A DNA stretch of 7,513 nt, from the NCBI GenBank assembly GCA_017990865.1, contig JAGNNB010000144.1:1-7513 (forward strand). The letters run 5' to 3'. Positions 1 through 7,198 of the stretch are shown here, one piece after another. Every line of letters begins with the position of its first letter. Positions within the stretch are counted from its first letter, which is position 1. This DNA is from Lysobacteraceae bacterium (lineage in GTDB: Bacteria > Pseudomonadota > Gammaproteobacteria > Xanthomonadales > Xanthomonadaceae). The position numbers and the translations under genes are program-made. The notes beneath the pieces are model-generated. The model was not told where the DNA came from. It did not search any database and saw only the letters and a program-made list of their open reading frames with translations.

Positions 1-348
1 CTCGTTCGCATCGATATCGATGCCCTCGCGCTCTTCCGGCGCATCGCCGTGCTCGAACAGACGGCCTTCGCGGCTGTGACGACGAACGCTGTCGATGAAG
101 ACATGCCGCATCACCACGAACAAGAATTGCTCGGGATCGCTGAGCGAGGCCGGCGATCGGCGCATGAACAGCAAGGCCTTCAGCGCGGTATTGGCGATCA
201 GTTCTTCGGCGCGGTCGGCGTGCCCGCCGCACAGCCGCAGCGCGCGGCGACGCAAATCCGGCAACCGCGCCTTCCAGGCGCGGATGAACAATTGGTCCGT
301 CGTCGGCGCGTCGTGCGCGAACTCGCGGCTGCGGTCGTGCTGTTCCAT
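1..348 (-). CDS. ECF-type RNA polymerase sigma factor, N-terminal part (cut by window edge)
   Basis: The reading frame runs leftwards from an ATG at 348 and stays open to base 1, giving 116 residues of a longer protein. Residues about 20-97 look like sigma-70 region 2, which binds core polymerase and the -10 element. A Leu/Arg-rich helix (28-40) is followed by GGHADRAEELIANTALKAL (41-59), the usual acidic 'D.AEDLVQETFLKA' position. Next come SDPEQFLFVVMRHVFIDSVRRHSRE (70-94), corresponding to the usual 'F..WLF.IARN...D..RR..R' helix. Region 4, which would read the -35 box, lies outside the window. A good Shine-Dalgarno (GGGAGGA on the minus strand, 362-368) lies 13 bases before the ATG, a slightly long spacing; no other in-frame start fits better. 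The gene is 178 bp downstream of the permease gene on the same strand, so it probably has its own promoter. An anti-sigma partner would lie to the left, if there is one. The ECF assignment is fairly secure; the subgroup cannot be told. Confidence 0.75.
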   Translation of the reverse strand, partial: MEQHDRSREFAHDAPTTDQLFIRAWKARLPDLRRRALRLCGGHADRAEELIANTALKALLFMRRSPASLSDPEQFLFVVMRHVFIDSVRRHSREGRLFEHGDAPEEREGIDIDANE

Positions 349-484
349 GGCTCACCCGGTATCCTCCCTGGTGAAGCCAGTCTGTTCGCAAGCCTGTGCG
401 CGACGCTGTTCCCTAGGTGACACCGCGAACGAAACGCTGCGGTGCGCGTACGTCGATCATGCAATCGTTAGCCATGCTGCTGTC

Positions 485-502
485 GAGTCGATCGTTCGAC
501 TC
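485..502. repeat. Short perfect inverted repeat between permease and sigma genes
   Basis: GAGTCGA (485-491) and TCGACTC (496-502) form a perfect 7-bp stem with a 4-base loop, 25 bp downstream of the permease stop codon. No T-run follows on the minus strand, so it is not a classical intrinsic terminator. It could be a weak terminator, an RNA-end stabiliser or a protein-binding site. The rest of 349-526 shows no other gene. Confidence 0.4.
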
Positions 503-526
503 ATGTGCTCGACGCATGCGCTCGAC

Positions 527-3034
527 TTAAACGTTCGATTCTCGCAACGTGATCGAGGGCGCGACATCGAGCACGCGCCGCGTCGCGAACAATCCCGCCG
601 CCATCGCGGCGGCCATACCGATCGCAGCGCCCGCCGCGGCCATCGTCCAATTCGTGTGCCACGGCAAATCGAACACGCGCGTGGCGACGATGCCCGCGAG
701 CACCGATGCCGCGACCGCGGCGACCACGCCCGACAGCAAACCGATCGCGGCGAATTCCGACGCTTGCGCCATGCGCAACTGTCGACGACTTCCGCCCAAG
801 GCGCGCATCACGCCGCCTTCCTGCAGGCGTTCGTCCTGGCTGGCGCTCACCGCCGCCAGCAGCACCAACACGCCGGCCGCGAGCGAGAACCAAAACACCA
901 CTTGCACCACTTGCGCCACTTGATCGCCGATGCTGCGCACTTGCGTGAGAATCGCATCGACATCGATGATCGACAGATTCGGGAATCGCTCCGCCACCTC
1001 CGCGGTGAAGCGCGTGCGTTCGGGCGGCACTTTCACCGCCGTGATGTAGCTCGCCGGGTAGTCGTCGAGCGCGCCCGGCGAGAACACCACGAAGAAATTG
1101 GGTTTGAAGCTTTCCCACTCGATTTTGCGCAGGTTCGCGATCCGCGCGTCGATGCGCTGGCCCGCGATATCGAACGCGATGCGATCGCCGACCTTCCAAC
1201 CCAGGGTTTCGGCGAATTTCTCTTCCACCGATACCTGCGGCGCGCCGCGATAGTCGCGCGGCCACATGCGGCCGGAGACGATCTTGTTGTCTTCGCCGAA
1301 ACTCCCGGCGCTGGAGAGATTGAACTCGCGTTCCGCGAAACGCCGCGCGCGCGGATCGTCGTCGGGATACTGCTCTCCGCTGACGGCGCGTCCGTTACGC
1401 TCGATCAAACGTCCGCGCACCATCGGATAAAGCGTAGGCGGCGCGATGCCGCGCTCGGCGACGAACGCGCGCAACGGTTCCACTTGATCCTGCTGCACGT
1501 TGATGATGAAACGATTCGGCGCATCGGCCGAGAGCGACAACCGCCAGCGGTCGAGCAGATCGGTGCGCACGAAGGTGAGCAACAGCAGGGCCATCAAACC
1601 CAGCCCCAACGCGGACACCTGCGCGACGCTCACGCCCGCGCGCCGACTCACATTGGCCAAGCCGTAGCGCAAACTGCCGCGCAAACGTCCGCGCGCGCGA
1701 CGCACCGCGAAAATCAGCGCCCACGCCAACGCCGCCAGCACCGCGAGCGTGCCGGCGATACCGAACAGCATCGCGAAACCGAGCGTGGCCGAACCCGCCT
1801 GCCACCACAACAATGCGGCGAGCCCGCCGAACCCCCCCAAGCCCACCAACCAAGCGCTGGGTTCCGTGGCGTCCAAATCGCGGCGCAGTACGCGCAGCGC
1901 AGGCACGCGACGCAACGCCAACACCGGCGGCGCGCCGAACGCGAGCAGTACCGTCATGCCCACCGCCAAACCGTGCAATGCGGGCGCGAAGCCGGCTGGC
2001 GGAATCGACACTTTCAGCACGTCGGTCAGCCATAGACCGATGCCCCACTGCAGTGCGAAGGCGATGGCGATACCGATGACGCTGGCGGCGATGCCGAGAA
2101 TCAACAATTCGCCGATATGGATCGCGACCAGCGTGCGCTGACTCGCGCCCAGGCAACGCATCACCGCGGCGCCCGACAAATGCCGCTCGCTATGCCGACG
2201 CGCGGCCATCGCGACGGCGACCGCGGCCAACACCACCGACACCAAGGCCGCCAACCCGAGAAAACGACCGGCGCGATCGAGCGCGGAGCGGATTTCGGGG
2301 CGCGCATCGGCGATGGTTTCCAAGCGCTGCCCGCGTTTGAGCGCGGGGCGCACGGCGGCAGCGAAGCGCTCGACCGCGCGCGCATCGCCCGCCACGATCA
2401 AGCGATAACCGACGCGACTGCCTTCCTGGATCAATCCGGTCGCGGGCAAGTCGTCAAGCGACGCGAACACTTTCGGCGCGACGTTGAAATAATCGATAGC
2501 GCCGTCGGGTTCCTGCAACACCAACGCGACCAGACGCAATTCCGCGGTGCCGACACCGATGGTGTCGCCGATTTTCGCGTCCAGCGCTTCGGCGCCCGCG
2601 CGGCTGAGCCACAGCGAACCCGGCGCCGGGCCTTCGCGCACCACGCGCTCGCCGCGCGCATCGACCACGCGAAACTCGCCGCGCAGCGGGAAGCCCTCGC
2701 CGAGCGCGCGCAACTCACCGAGTTTCAAGCGCGCCGTCTCGCCGCTGCCGACGCGGATCATCGTCGGCAATTCCACCGTCTGCGTGCGCCGCAGGCCGCT
2801 GGCGTTCGCCGCATCGCTCACCGCACCCGCGATCGGCGCGTCGGCGCGCACCACCGCGTCGCCGCCGAGCAAACGATTCGCTTCGATCGCCAACGCGCGA
2901 CCGGCGCGATCGGTCACGAATCCGACCGCGGTGACCGCCGTCACCGCCAGCACAAGCGCCGCGATCAGAATGCGCACATCGCCCGCGGCCAAATCGCGCC
3001 GCAATTGCCGCCACGCGAGCGCGAACGCTTTCAT
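527..3034 (-). CDS. ybbP: ABC transporter permease, YbbP-like (two FtsX/MacB lobes)
   Basis: The product is 835 residues, an integral inner-membrane protein. An N-terminal helix (about 22-41, preceded by RRDLAAGDVR) leads into a large periplasmic domain (about 42-255). Membrane helices follow near 256-278, 302-333, 353-378, 394-415, 417-443 and 465-490. A second periplasmic domain spans about 496-700. Three C-terminal helices lie near 702-735, 757-785 and 793-818. This duplicated FtsX-like layout at about 800 residues is that of E. coli YbbP; LolC/LolE and MacB have a single lobe and about 400-650 residues. The family belongs to type VII (mechanotransmission) ABC systems, which use ATP to move periplasmic domains rather than pump small solutes across the membrane. 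The ATG overlaps the ATPase stop in an ATGA junction (3031-3034) with GGTGAG just upstream, implying translational coupling. The transported substrate is unknown. The frame ends intact, with no frameshift. Confidence 0.88.
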   Translation of the reverse strand: MKAFALAWRQLRRDLAAGDVRILIAALVLAVTAVTAVGFVTDRAGRALAIEANRLLGGDAVVRADAPIAGAVSDAANASGLRRTQTVELPTMIRVGSGETARLKLGELRALGEGFPLRGEFRVVDARGERVVREGPAPGSLWLSRAGAEALDAKIGDTIGVGTAELRLVALVLQEPDGAIDYFNVAPKVFASLDDLPATGLIQEGSRVGYRLIVAGDARAVERFAAAVRPALKRGQRLETIADARPEIRSALDRAGRFLGLAALVSVVLAAVAVAMAARRHSERHLSGAAVMRCLGASQRTLVAIHIGELLILGIAASVIGIAIAFALQWGIGLWLTDVLKVSIPPAGFAPALHGLAVGMTVLLAFGAPPVLALRRVPALRVLRRDLDATEPSAWLVGLGGFGGLAALLWWQAGSATLGFAMLFGIAGTLAVLAALAWALIFAVRRARGRLRGSLRYGLANVSRRAGVSVAQVSALGLGLMALLLLTFVRTDLLDRWRLSLSADAPNRFIINVQQDQVEPLRAFVAERGIAPPTLYPMVRGRLIERNGRAVSGEQYPDDDPRARRFAEREFNLSSAGSFGEDNKIVSGRMWPRDYRGAPQVSVEEKFAETLGWKVGDRIAFDIAGQRIDARIANLRKIEWESFKPNFFVVFSPGALDDYPASYITAVKVPPERTRFTAEVAERFPNLSIIDVDAILTQVRSIGDQVAQVVQVVFWFSLAAGVLVLLAAVSASQDERLQEGGVMRALGGSRRQLRMAQASEFAAIGLLSGVVAAVAASVLAGIVATRVFDLPWHTNWTMAAAGAAIGMAAAMAAGLFATRRVLDVAPSITLRESNV

Positions 3035-3771
3035 GCGCTCACCAAACGACCGGCATCCAATCGCAGCGTGCGGTCGCAGCGCGCGGCCAGGCGTTCGTCG
3101 TGCGTCACCAACACCAAGGTCGTGCCGGCCTCGGCGTTCAATCCGAACAAGGATTCGATGATGGCTTGGCCGGTGCGCGTGTCGAGATTACCGGTGGGTT
3201 CGTCGGCGAACAGCAGCGCCGGGCGGGTCACGAACGCGCGCGCCAAGGCCACACGCTGTTGCTCGCCGCCGGACAACTGCCGCGGGTAATGACCCAAGCG
3301 TTCGCCCAAGCCTACTTTTTGCAGAATGCCCAACGCCGGTGTGCGCGCATCGGCATCGCCGCGTAGTTCCAGCGGCAACATCACGTTCTCCAACGCGGTC
3401 AAGGACGGCAGCAGTTGGAAACTCTGGAACACGAACCCGACTTTCTCGCCGCGCACTTTCGCGCGGCCGTCTTCGTCCAGGGCCGACAACGGCGCGCCGT
3501 CGAGCGACACCGAACCCGACGTGGGCGTGTCCAAGCCGGCCATCAGCGCGAGTAGCGTGCTTTTGCCGGAACCGGAAGCGCCGACGATGGCGACCCGCTC
3601 GCCCGCGGCGATTTCGAAGCCGATGTCGTCGAGGATGGTCAGGGGGCCGCTGGGCAGCGCGACCTGTTTGCCCAAGCCCACCACCCGCAGCGCGGGCGCG
3701 AGGTTCGCGGCCGTCGGGCGGGCGGCGGCGGGAACATCGATGGTGGGGTCGGAAACCGGGCTGAGCGTCAT
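3031..3771 (-). CDS. ybbA: ABC transporter ATP-binding protein, YbbA-like
   Basis: This 246-residue cytoplasmic ATPase drives the permease encoded next to it. All nucleotide-binding motifs are intact: Walker A GASGSGKST (64-72), Q-loop glutamine 116 in VFQSF, signature LSGGEQQ (166-172), Walker B LLFADE (186-191), D-loop GNLD (194-197) and H-loop His224 in VTHDERLAARCDR. The sequences around LLFADEPTGNLD and THD.(R/Q)LAARCDR, together with the two-lobed YbbP-type partner, favour YbbA over LolD, the closest alternative. Residues 1-26 are an Ala/Pro-rich extension beyond the usual YbbA start. The ATG at 3771 has no clear Shine-Dalgarno sequence, so the true start could be a GTG near codons 30-31. 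The first gene of the pair is transcribed away from the effector gene. In E. coli ybbAP adjoins tesA (a periplasmic thioesterase); no tesA is visible here. Confidence 0.9.
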   Translation of the reverse strand: MTLSPVSDPTIDVPAAARPTAANLAPALRVVGLGKQVALPSGPLTILDDIGFEIAAGERVAIVGASGSGKSTLLALMAGLDTPTSGSVSLDGAPLSALDEDGRAKVRGEKVGFVFQSFQLLPSLTALENVMLPLELRGDADARTPALGILQKVGLGERLGHYPRQLSGGEQQRVALARAFVTRPALLFADEPTGNLDTRTGQAIIESLFGLNAEAGTTLVLVTHDERLAARCDRTLRLDAGRLVSA

Positions 3772-3812
3772 GGGCGCATCGTTCGGGGTGGGGGGCGAAA
3801 AACCGATATTGG

Positions 3813-3908
3813 GCGCTCAGGCCTGGAACGCAAGCCTACGAGCGCACTGCCCTTCTCGGATGCAGCGGTCTTTGCGCCTCCGACGCAAGCCCTGCGATCG
3901 TCGGGAGG
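3813..3908. repeat. Cluster of three inverted repeats, possible structured leader RNA
   Basis: Arm pairs: GCGCTC+AGGC (3813-3822) with GCCT/GAGCGC (3834-3837, 3840-3845), a 10-bp stem with a 2-base bulge. CTGC (3847-3850) with GCAG (3862-3865), weak. CCTCCGACG (3877-3885) with CGTCGGGAGG (3899-3908), a 9-bp stem with one bulged base and a 13-base loop. On the minus strand the cluster would form part of the untranslated leader of the ybbA-like gene, ending 41 bases before its ATG. A run of five T (3798-3802) lies 10 bases past the last stem on that strand. This could be an attenuator-like or regulatory leader, or simply overlapping operators. No known riboswitch class fits well. Confidence 0.35.
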
Positions 3909-3914
3909 TTGCCT

Positions 3915-3942
3915 TTGCTCACCGCCACCGTGGTGGTAACGT
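3915..3942 (+). promoter_or_regulatory. Possible sigma-70-like promoter for the effector gene, with palindrome in the spacer
   Basis: TTGCTC (3915-3920) resembles a -35 box and TAACGT (3937-3942) a poor -10 box, separated by 16 bp. The perfect palindrome CCACC-GT-GGTGG (3925-3936) fills most of the spacer, a position where a repressor or activator could bind. Transcription would start near 3949 and leave a leader of about 125 bases. The -10 match is weak, so this is only a candidate. Confidence 0.25.
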
Positions 3943-4063
3943 GAAATGGCATGGGGGCCGTTCCGAACAGACACGCACGCTTGCGGACGAAGCGGTGGGT
4001 GTCGCGCGAACCATCGATGTTTCCGGCGAACGGGCCGAACTCCATGCCGACTTTTTCTGGAAT

Positions 4064-4067
4064 GGAG
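4064..4067 (+). promoter_or_regulatory. Ribosome binding site that fixes the effector start at 4075
   Basis: GGAG lies 7 bases before the ATG at 4075. The same frame is open upstream to an ATG at 3946, but that start has no good Shine-Dalgarno sequence. The 43 extra residues it would add are Arg/Cys-rich and unlike the rest of the protein. The 4075 start is therefore preferred. Confidence 0.7.
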
Positions 4068-4074
4068 CGCACGC

Positions 4075-6996
4075 ATGCCGCAAACGGAACCCCGTTCTTC
4101 CGACTCTTTCACCCCGCGTCGTCTGATCGTCGGCGATGTGATCGGTACCTTCGATACGCCGACCACCTACGTCGCGCTCATTCCGAGCGATGGACCCATC
4201 GAGCCTCGCGAACTGGCCAGACGCGTCATTGCGGACATGCTGGCCCGCAACGGCATGCCGACAGATGCCACCACCATCGAACAGATTCTGACGATGCAAG
4301 AGAAAGACGGCATCGGGTTCATCAAGGAATCGACGGGGGCGCTATCCGCGCCCAAGCACGGCGAATGGCCCGGCGCGAGCCACGACGGCAAGAACCCCGA
4401 CGGCACCTATACCGGGTACGAAATCACGCTCGACTACGGCGATCAGCAGCGCGTGCTGGATTACCGCAAGCAGATCCTCGGCCCGCCGCTCGGCGAGATG
4501 GACGGGCAGACCAAGGAAAAGATCCTGCTGGTGATCGAGGCCTTGAAACAGGTCGCCACCGCGAACGGCAACGAGGCGCTCTCCGGCGCGCTCGACACGT
4601 TGAAGACCGGCATCGAACTGAACGACCAGGATCGCGTGGCGCAAGGCCTGAAAATGGCCGGCGGCGGCCCGGCGGCGCTGTTCAAGTTGTTCGAGCAGGT
4701 CTACGACAAGAAACTCGACGCGAAGGGCGCGGGTATCCTCACCGTCGGCGAGCGCTATTCCGATATCAAGGGCATCGACGCGATGAACGGCTTCGAGACG
4801 TTCGCGCGCATCAGCAAGGCCTTCTCCGTCGGCGGCGACGCCGCCAACATCTATCTCAACACCTACAAGATGTACCGCGGCGTCGACGAAAACGGCAAAC
4901 CGCTGACGGCCGCGCAATACACCGAAGCCGGTCTCGACCTCGCGCAAAGCCTGCGCAGCGTCGGCGCGATCACGCTGGAAGCGGCAGGCGAAAAATTGGC
5001 GTCCACCGGACTGCTGCGCGCCGCTGCGTTCCTTGAGGCCGCCAACGTGCCGCTGGCGATCGTCACGCTGCAGTACTACGGGATGAAGTACGTGGTCGAA
5101 GGCGCGATGGATATCCATCAGGTGGCGGCGGATTACGAATTCCGGCGGCGCCTGGGCTTTCAGCAACTCAGCCCGGGCGAGTTCTCGGGCAAACTCGATA
5201 CGCAACTGCGGAACGTCGAGGGGATGCAAACCGGCCCGGGCAACGCAGCGCAGACCATCGTGCGCATGAATCAGATCGTCGCCGACGGCGGCAAGACCGC
5301 CGAGATGTGGCACCGTTACGTCGCGTTGGCCGTTGAACCGCGCGAATTGGCCGAGAAACTCGCCGCGGCGAAAAATACCCGCGATGTGCAGGCGTTGGGC
5401 TTGAACGAACAGGAACTGTCGCGCTACGCCGATGGCTTCAAGAAAGCCTATCCCGCGTTCGTGGACGCCTGCGCGCGCGACGCCGCCAAGACGACGCAGT
5501 TCCGCAATTACCACGAGACTTGGAGCGATGTGCTGAAGGATGTGCGTTACGTGTCGCTGTCCGAGGAAAAGATCCAGCAACTGCGCAAGGCGGAGATCGA
5601 TTTGAAAGCCTCCGGGCTCAGCCTGATCCCGGACTCGATCCTCGACAAACTGGCGATCAAGACCGGCCCAGGCAGCACGCCGACGCCTCCCGGCGCGAAG
5701 TCGCCGGACGATACGCCGCCGCAAAAAGACGCACCGCCCACCGGCGGAAAACCCGGGAAATCGCCTTCGGCGATGGCCGATGGACGGTTGCAAGAAGGCG
5801 AACGCGGCGAAGAGGTCCGCTGGCTGCAACGCAAACTGGAAACCTTGGGCTACACCGACGACAAAGGCCGCAAGATCGGCCACAACGGCATGTTCAACGA
5901 TGCGACCGAAGATGCCGTCATCAAATTCCAGAAGGCGAAAGGCCTTCCGGCGACCGGCATCGCCGACGGCCCGACACTGCGTGCGCTCATTCATACCGAT
6001 GCCGAACCGAAGCGCGCCGCCCCCGAATCAACCGGAAGCCGCGCACTGGCGGACGGCATATTGCGCGAAGGCGAGCGCGGCCCCGAAGTCGGCGCGCTGC
6101 AGACCCGACTGCGCGAACTGGGCTACACCGACGACGCCGGCAAGTCGACGCCATCGACGGGGCTGTACGCTAAAAGTACGCGCGAAGCGGTCGCGCAATT
6201 CCAGCGCGAAAACGCCATTCCGGAAACCGGCATCGCGGACGAATACACGCTCGCGAAGATACGACTGGCGCAGCCGCGCGCGGCCATGAACGACGGCGTA
6301 TTGCGCCCCGGCGAAAGCGGTCAGGAGGTCAAAGAATTGCAAACGGCGTTGAAGGAACTCGGCCTTCTCGGCAAGAACGGCCGCGAGCTCGACATCACCG
6401 GCCACTACGACCAGGACACCGCGGCGGCGGTGAAAACCTATCAAACGCAACAAGGCTTGCCGCCGACTGGCATCGCGGATACGCCGACTTTGGTCAAACT
6501 CGGCATGATCGTCCAAGTCGAAAACAAGGATTCGCCGAGCACCAACGAGCCGTCCAAGACCGCAGACCCGACCCCCGGCAAAGAACCCGCGTCGAAGCGC
6601 GATTCCTCATCCCCGACGCTGTCGCTGCGCGATGAAGCCCATCCGGAGAATGCGCTGTATCGTCAAGCGTACGTCCGCCTGGACGCGTCTCGGACCGCAT
6701 TCGGGTTGACCTCCGAAACGCAAATCGAGAACGCGGCCGCCGCGCTCGCCGCCAGTGCGAAAGCGGCGGGGATCGCCGAAATCGATACGGTCGCGCGTGG
6801 CGTTTCCGCCAAGGGCGAAACGACGCTCTTCGCCATTCAAGGCAAGGATGCCGCTTGGGAAGGCTCCAAAACGACGAGCGTGAATTTCGACAAGGCGGTC
6901 GCCACGCCATTGGACGTCAGCAGCGGCATCGCGAACGCGACCAAGCCGCCGGAGACGCAAAGCGACGCGACGCGAAAACAAAGCGTTCCCATGTAA
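4075..6996 (+). CDS. Candidate X-T4SS effector: unknown N-terminal domain, three peptidoglycan-binding repeats, XVIPCD-like C-terminus
   Basis: The product is 973 residues with no N-terminal signal peptide. Residues 1 to about 529 are mostly helical-looking sequence I cannot assign; a moderately hydrophobic stretch (about 305-345) includes LASTGLLRAAAFLEA and PLAIVTLQYYGMKYVV. A Pro/Gly/Lys linker (530-566) follows. Then come three PG_binding_1-type repeats (567-638, 658-729, 738-812). Each has the pattern (A/N)DG.L..GE.G.EV..LQ..L..LG, then T..AV..(F/Y)Q and a closing TGIAD..TL. After a second Ser/Pro/Lys linker (813-849), residues about 850-950 match my recollection of XVIPCD: HPENALY (856-862), AGIAEID (898-904), LFAIQG (918-923), AVATP (941-945) and SS (949-950). 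XVIPCD is known to bind the VirD4 coupling ATPase and direct toxins into rival bacteria. The inference is an antibacterial effector acting on, or anchored to, the target's cell wall. The toxic activity is unassigned. No immunity gene is recognisable beside it; normally a periplasmic lipoprotein would be expected. Confidence 0.85.
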   Translation: MPQTEPRSSDSFTPRRLIVGDVIGTFDTPTTYVALIPSDGPIEPRELARRVIADMLARNGMPTDATTIEQILTMQEKDGIGFIKESTGALSAPKHGEWPGASHDGKNPDGTYTGYEITLDYGDQQRVLDYRKQILGPPLGEMDGQTKEKILLVIEALKQVATANGNEALSGALDTLKTGIELNDQDRVAQGLKMAGGGPAALFKLFEQVYDKKLDAKGAGILTVGERYSDIKGIDAMNGFETFARISKAFSVGGDAANIYLNTYKMYRGVDENGKPLTAAQYTEAGLDLAQSLRSVGAITLEAAGEKLASTGLLRAAAFLEAANVPLAIVTLQYYGMKYVVEGAMDIHQVAADYEFRRRLGFQQLSPGEFSGKLDTQLRNVEGMQTGPGNAAQTIVRMNQIVADGGKTAEMWHRYVALAVEPRELAEKLAAAKNTRDVQALGLNEQELSRYADGFKKAYPAFVDACARDAAKTTQFRNYHETWSDVLKDVRYVSLSEEKIQQLRKAEIDLKASGLSLIPDSILDKLAIKTGPGSTPTPPGAKSPDDTPPQKDAPPTGGKPGKSPSAMADGRLQEGERGEEVRWLQRKLETLGYTDDKGRKIGHNGMFNDATEDAVIKFQKAKGLPATGIADGPTLRALIHTDAEPKRAAPESTGSRALADGILREGERGPEVGALQTRLRELGYTDDAGKSTPSTGLYAKSTREAVAQFQRENAIPETGIADEYTLAKIRLAQPRAAMNDGVLRPGESGQEVKELQTALKELGLLGKNGRELDITGHYDQDTAAAVKTYQTQQGLPPTGIADTPTLVKLGMIVQVENKDSPSTNEPSKTADPTPGKEPASKRDSSSPTLSLRDEAHPENALYRQAYVRLDASRTAFGLTSETQIENAAAALAASAKAAGIAEIDTVARGVSAKGETTLFAIQGKDAAWEGSKTTSVNFDKAVATPLDVSSGIANATKPPETQSDATRKQSVPM

Positions 6997-7002
6997 ACGT
7001 TC

Positions 7003-7143
7003 GGGCCTGTTTAAAATCGTCGCGAGCAATGGGACTTACGCGCCGCCCGCAGCGCAGAAAGCGCAGTGTACGTGCAGGTACATGAGCATTTCGAGCAGCG
7101 GACGGCGCGAAAGCGCCGAGCGCAGCAGATTTTAAACAGGCTC
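7003..7143. mobile_element. MITE-like element with 14-16 bp terminal inverted repeats
   Basis: Perfect inverted ends GCCTGTTTAAAATC (7005-7018) and GATTTTAAACAGGC (7128-7141) bound a 137-bp segment. Extending them by two bases each way (7003-7143) adds one mismatch, making the right end resemble GAGCCTGTTT, a kind of terminus I associate with IS-derived repeats in this order. The interior is itself imperfectly palindromic: CGCGCCGCCCGC near the left opposes GCGGACGGCGCG near the right, and TGTAC/GTACA flank the centre near 7070. The whole element could therefore fold as one long hairpin. No transposase fits inside and I see no clear target-site duplication. It starts 6 bp after the effector stop, so its RNA may also shape the 3' end of that message. 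Confidence 0.55.
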
Positions 7144-7198
7144 TTAGGCGGGCGTGCGCACCGCGCATGCCCCTCGCCGTCAAGACGCCGAGGCATCC

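Larger units (their letters stand above)
3772..4074. other. Divergent intergenic region between ybbA-like gene and effector gene
   Basis: This 303-bp stretch must carry the control signals for two divergent transcripts. I see no credible gene in it: frames that cross it encode Arg/Cys/His-rich, non-protein-like sequence and lack ribosome sites. It holds three successive inverted repeats (3813-3845, 3847-3865, 3877-3908), a 9-bp direct repeat ACGCAAGCC (3828-3836 and 3883-3891), a possible plus-strand promoter (3915-3942) containing a palindrome, and a GGAG ribosome site for the effector. Confidence 0.7.

Noticed and set aside
386..412. GGAAC on the minus strand about 60 bases before the sigma-factor start, as in self-activated ECF promoters.
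   Set aside because: No acceptable ECF -10 motif at 15-17 bases spacing; a five-base match alone is too weak.
95..2035. Long plus-strand open frame (646 codons) opposite the permease gene, and similar long plus-strand frames to 3289 and 4126.
   Set aside because: Their products are Arg/His/Ala-rich with no domain or ribosome site. They are antisense shadows of well-supported ABC transporter genes in GC-rich DNA.
3840..3918. Minus-strand resemblance to a cyclic-di-GMP-I (GEMM) riboswitch: GGCAACC, a stem, then GCGCAAAG.
   Set aside because: The consensus GGCAAACC and GACGCAAAGCC are only partly matched, and the closing GGGUU(A/G)CC needed to pair with the 5' part is absent.
3946..4074. In-frame upstream ATG that would lengthen the effector by 43 residues.
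   Set aside because: No good Shine-Dalgarno sequence, and the added residues are Arg/Cys-rich and unlike a protein N-terminus. GGAG with 7-base spacing favours 4075.
4342..5994. Long minus-strand open frame (550 codons) opposite the effector gene.
   Set aside because: Its composition is typical of an antisense shadow, with no motifs, and the plus-strand frame has clear domains throughout the right half and a ribosome site.
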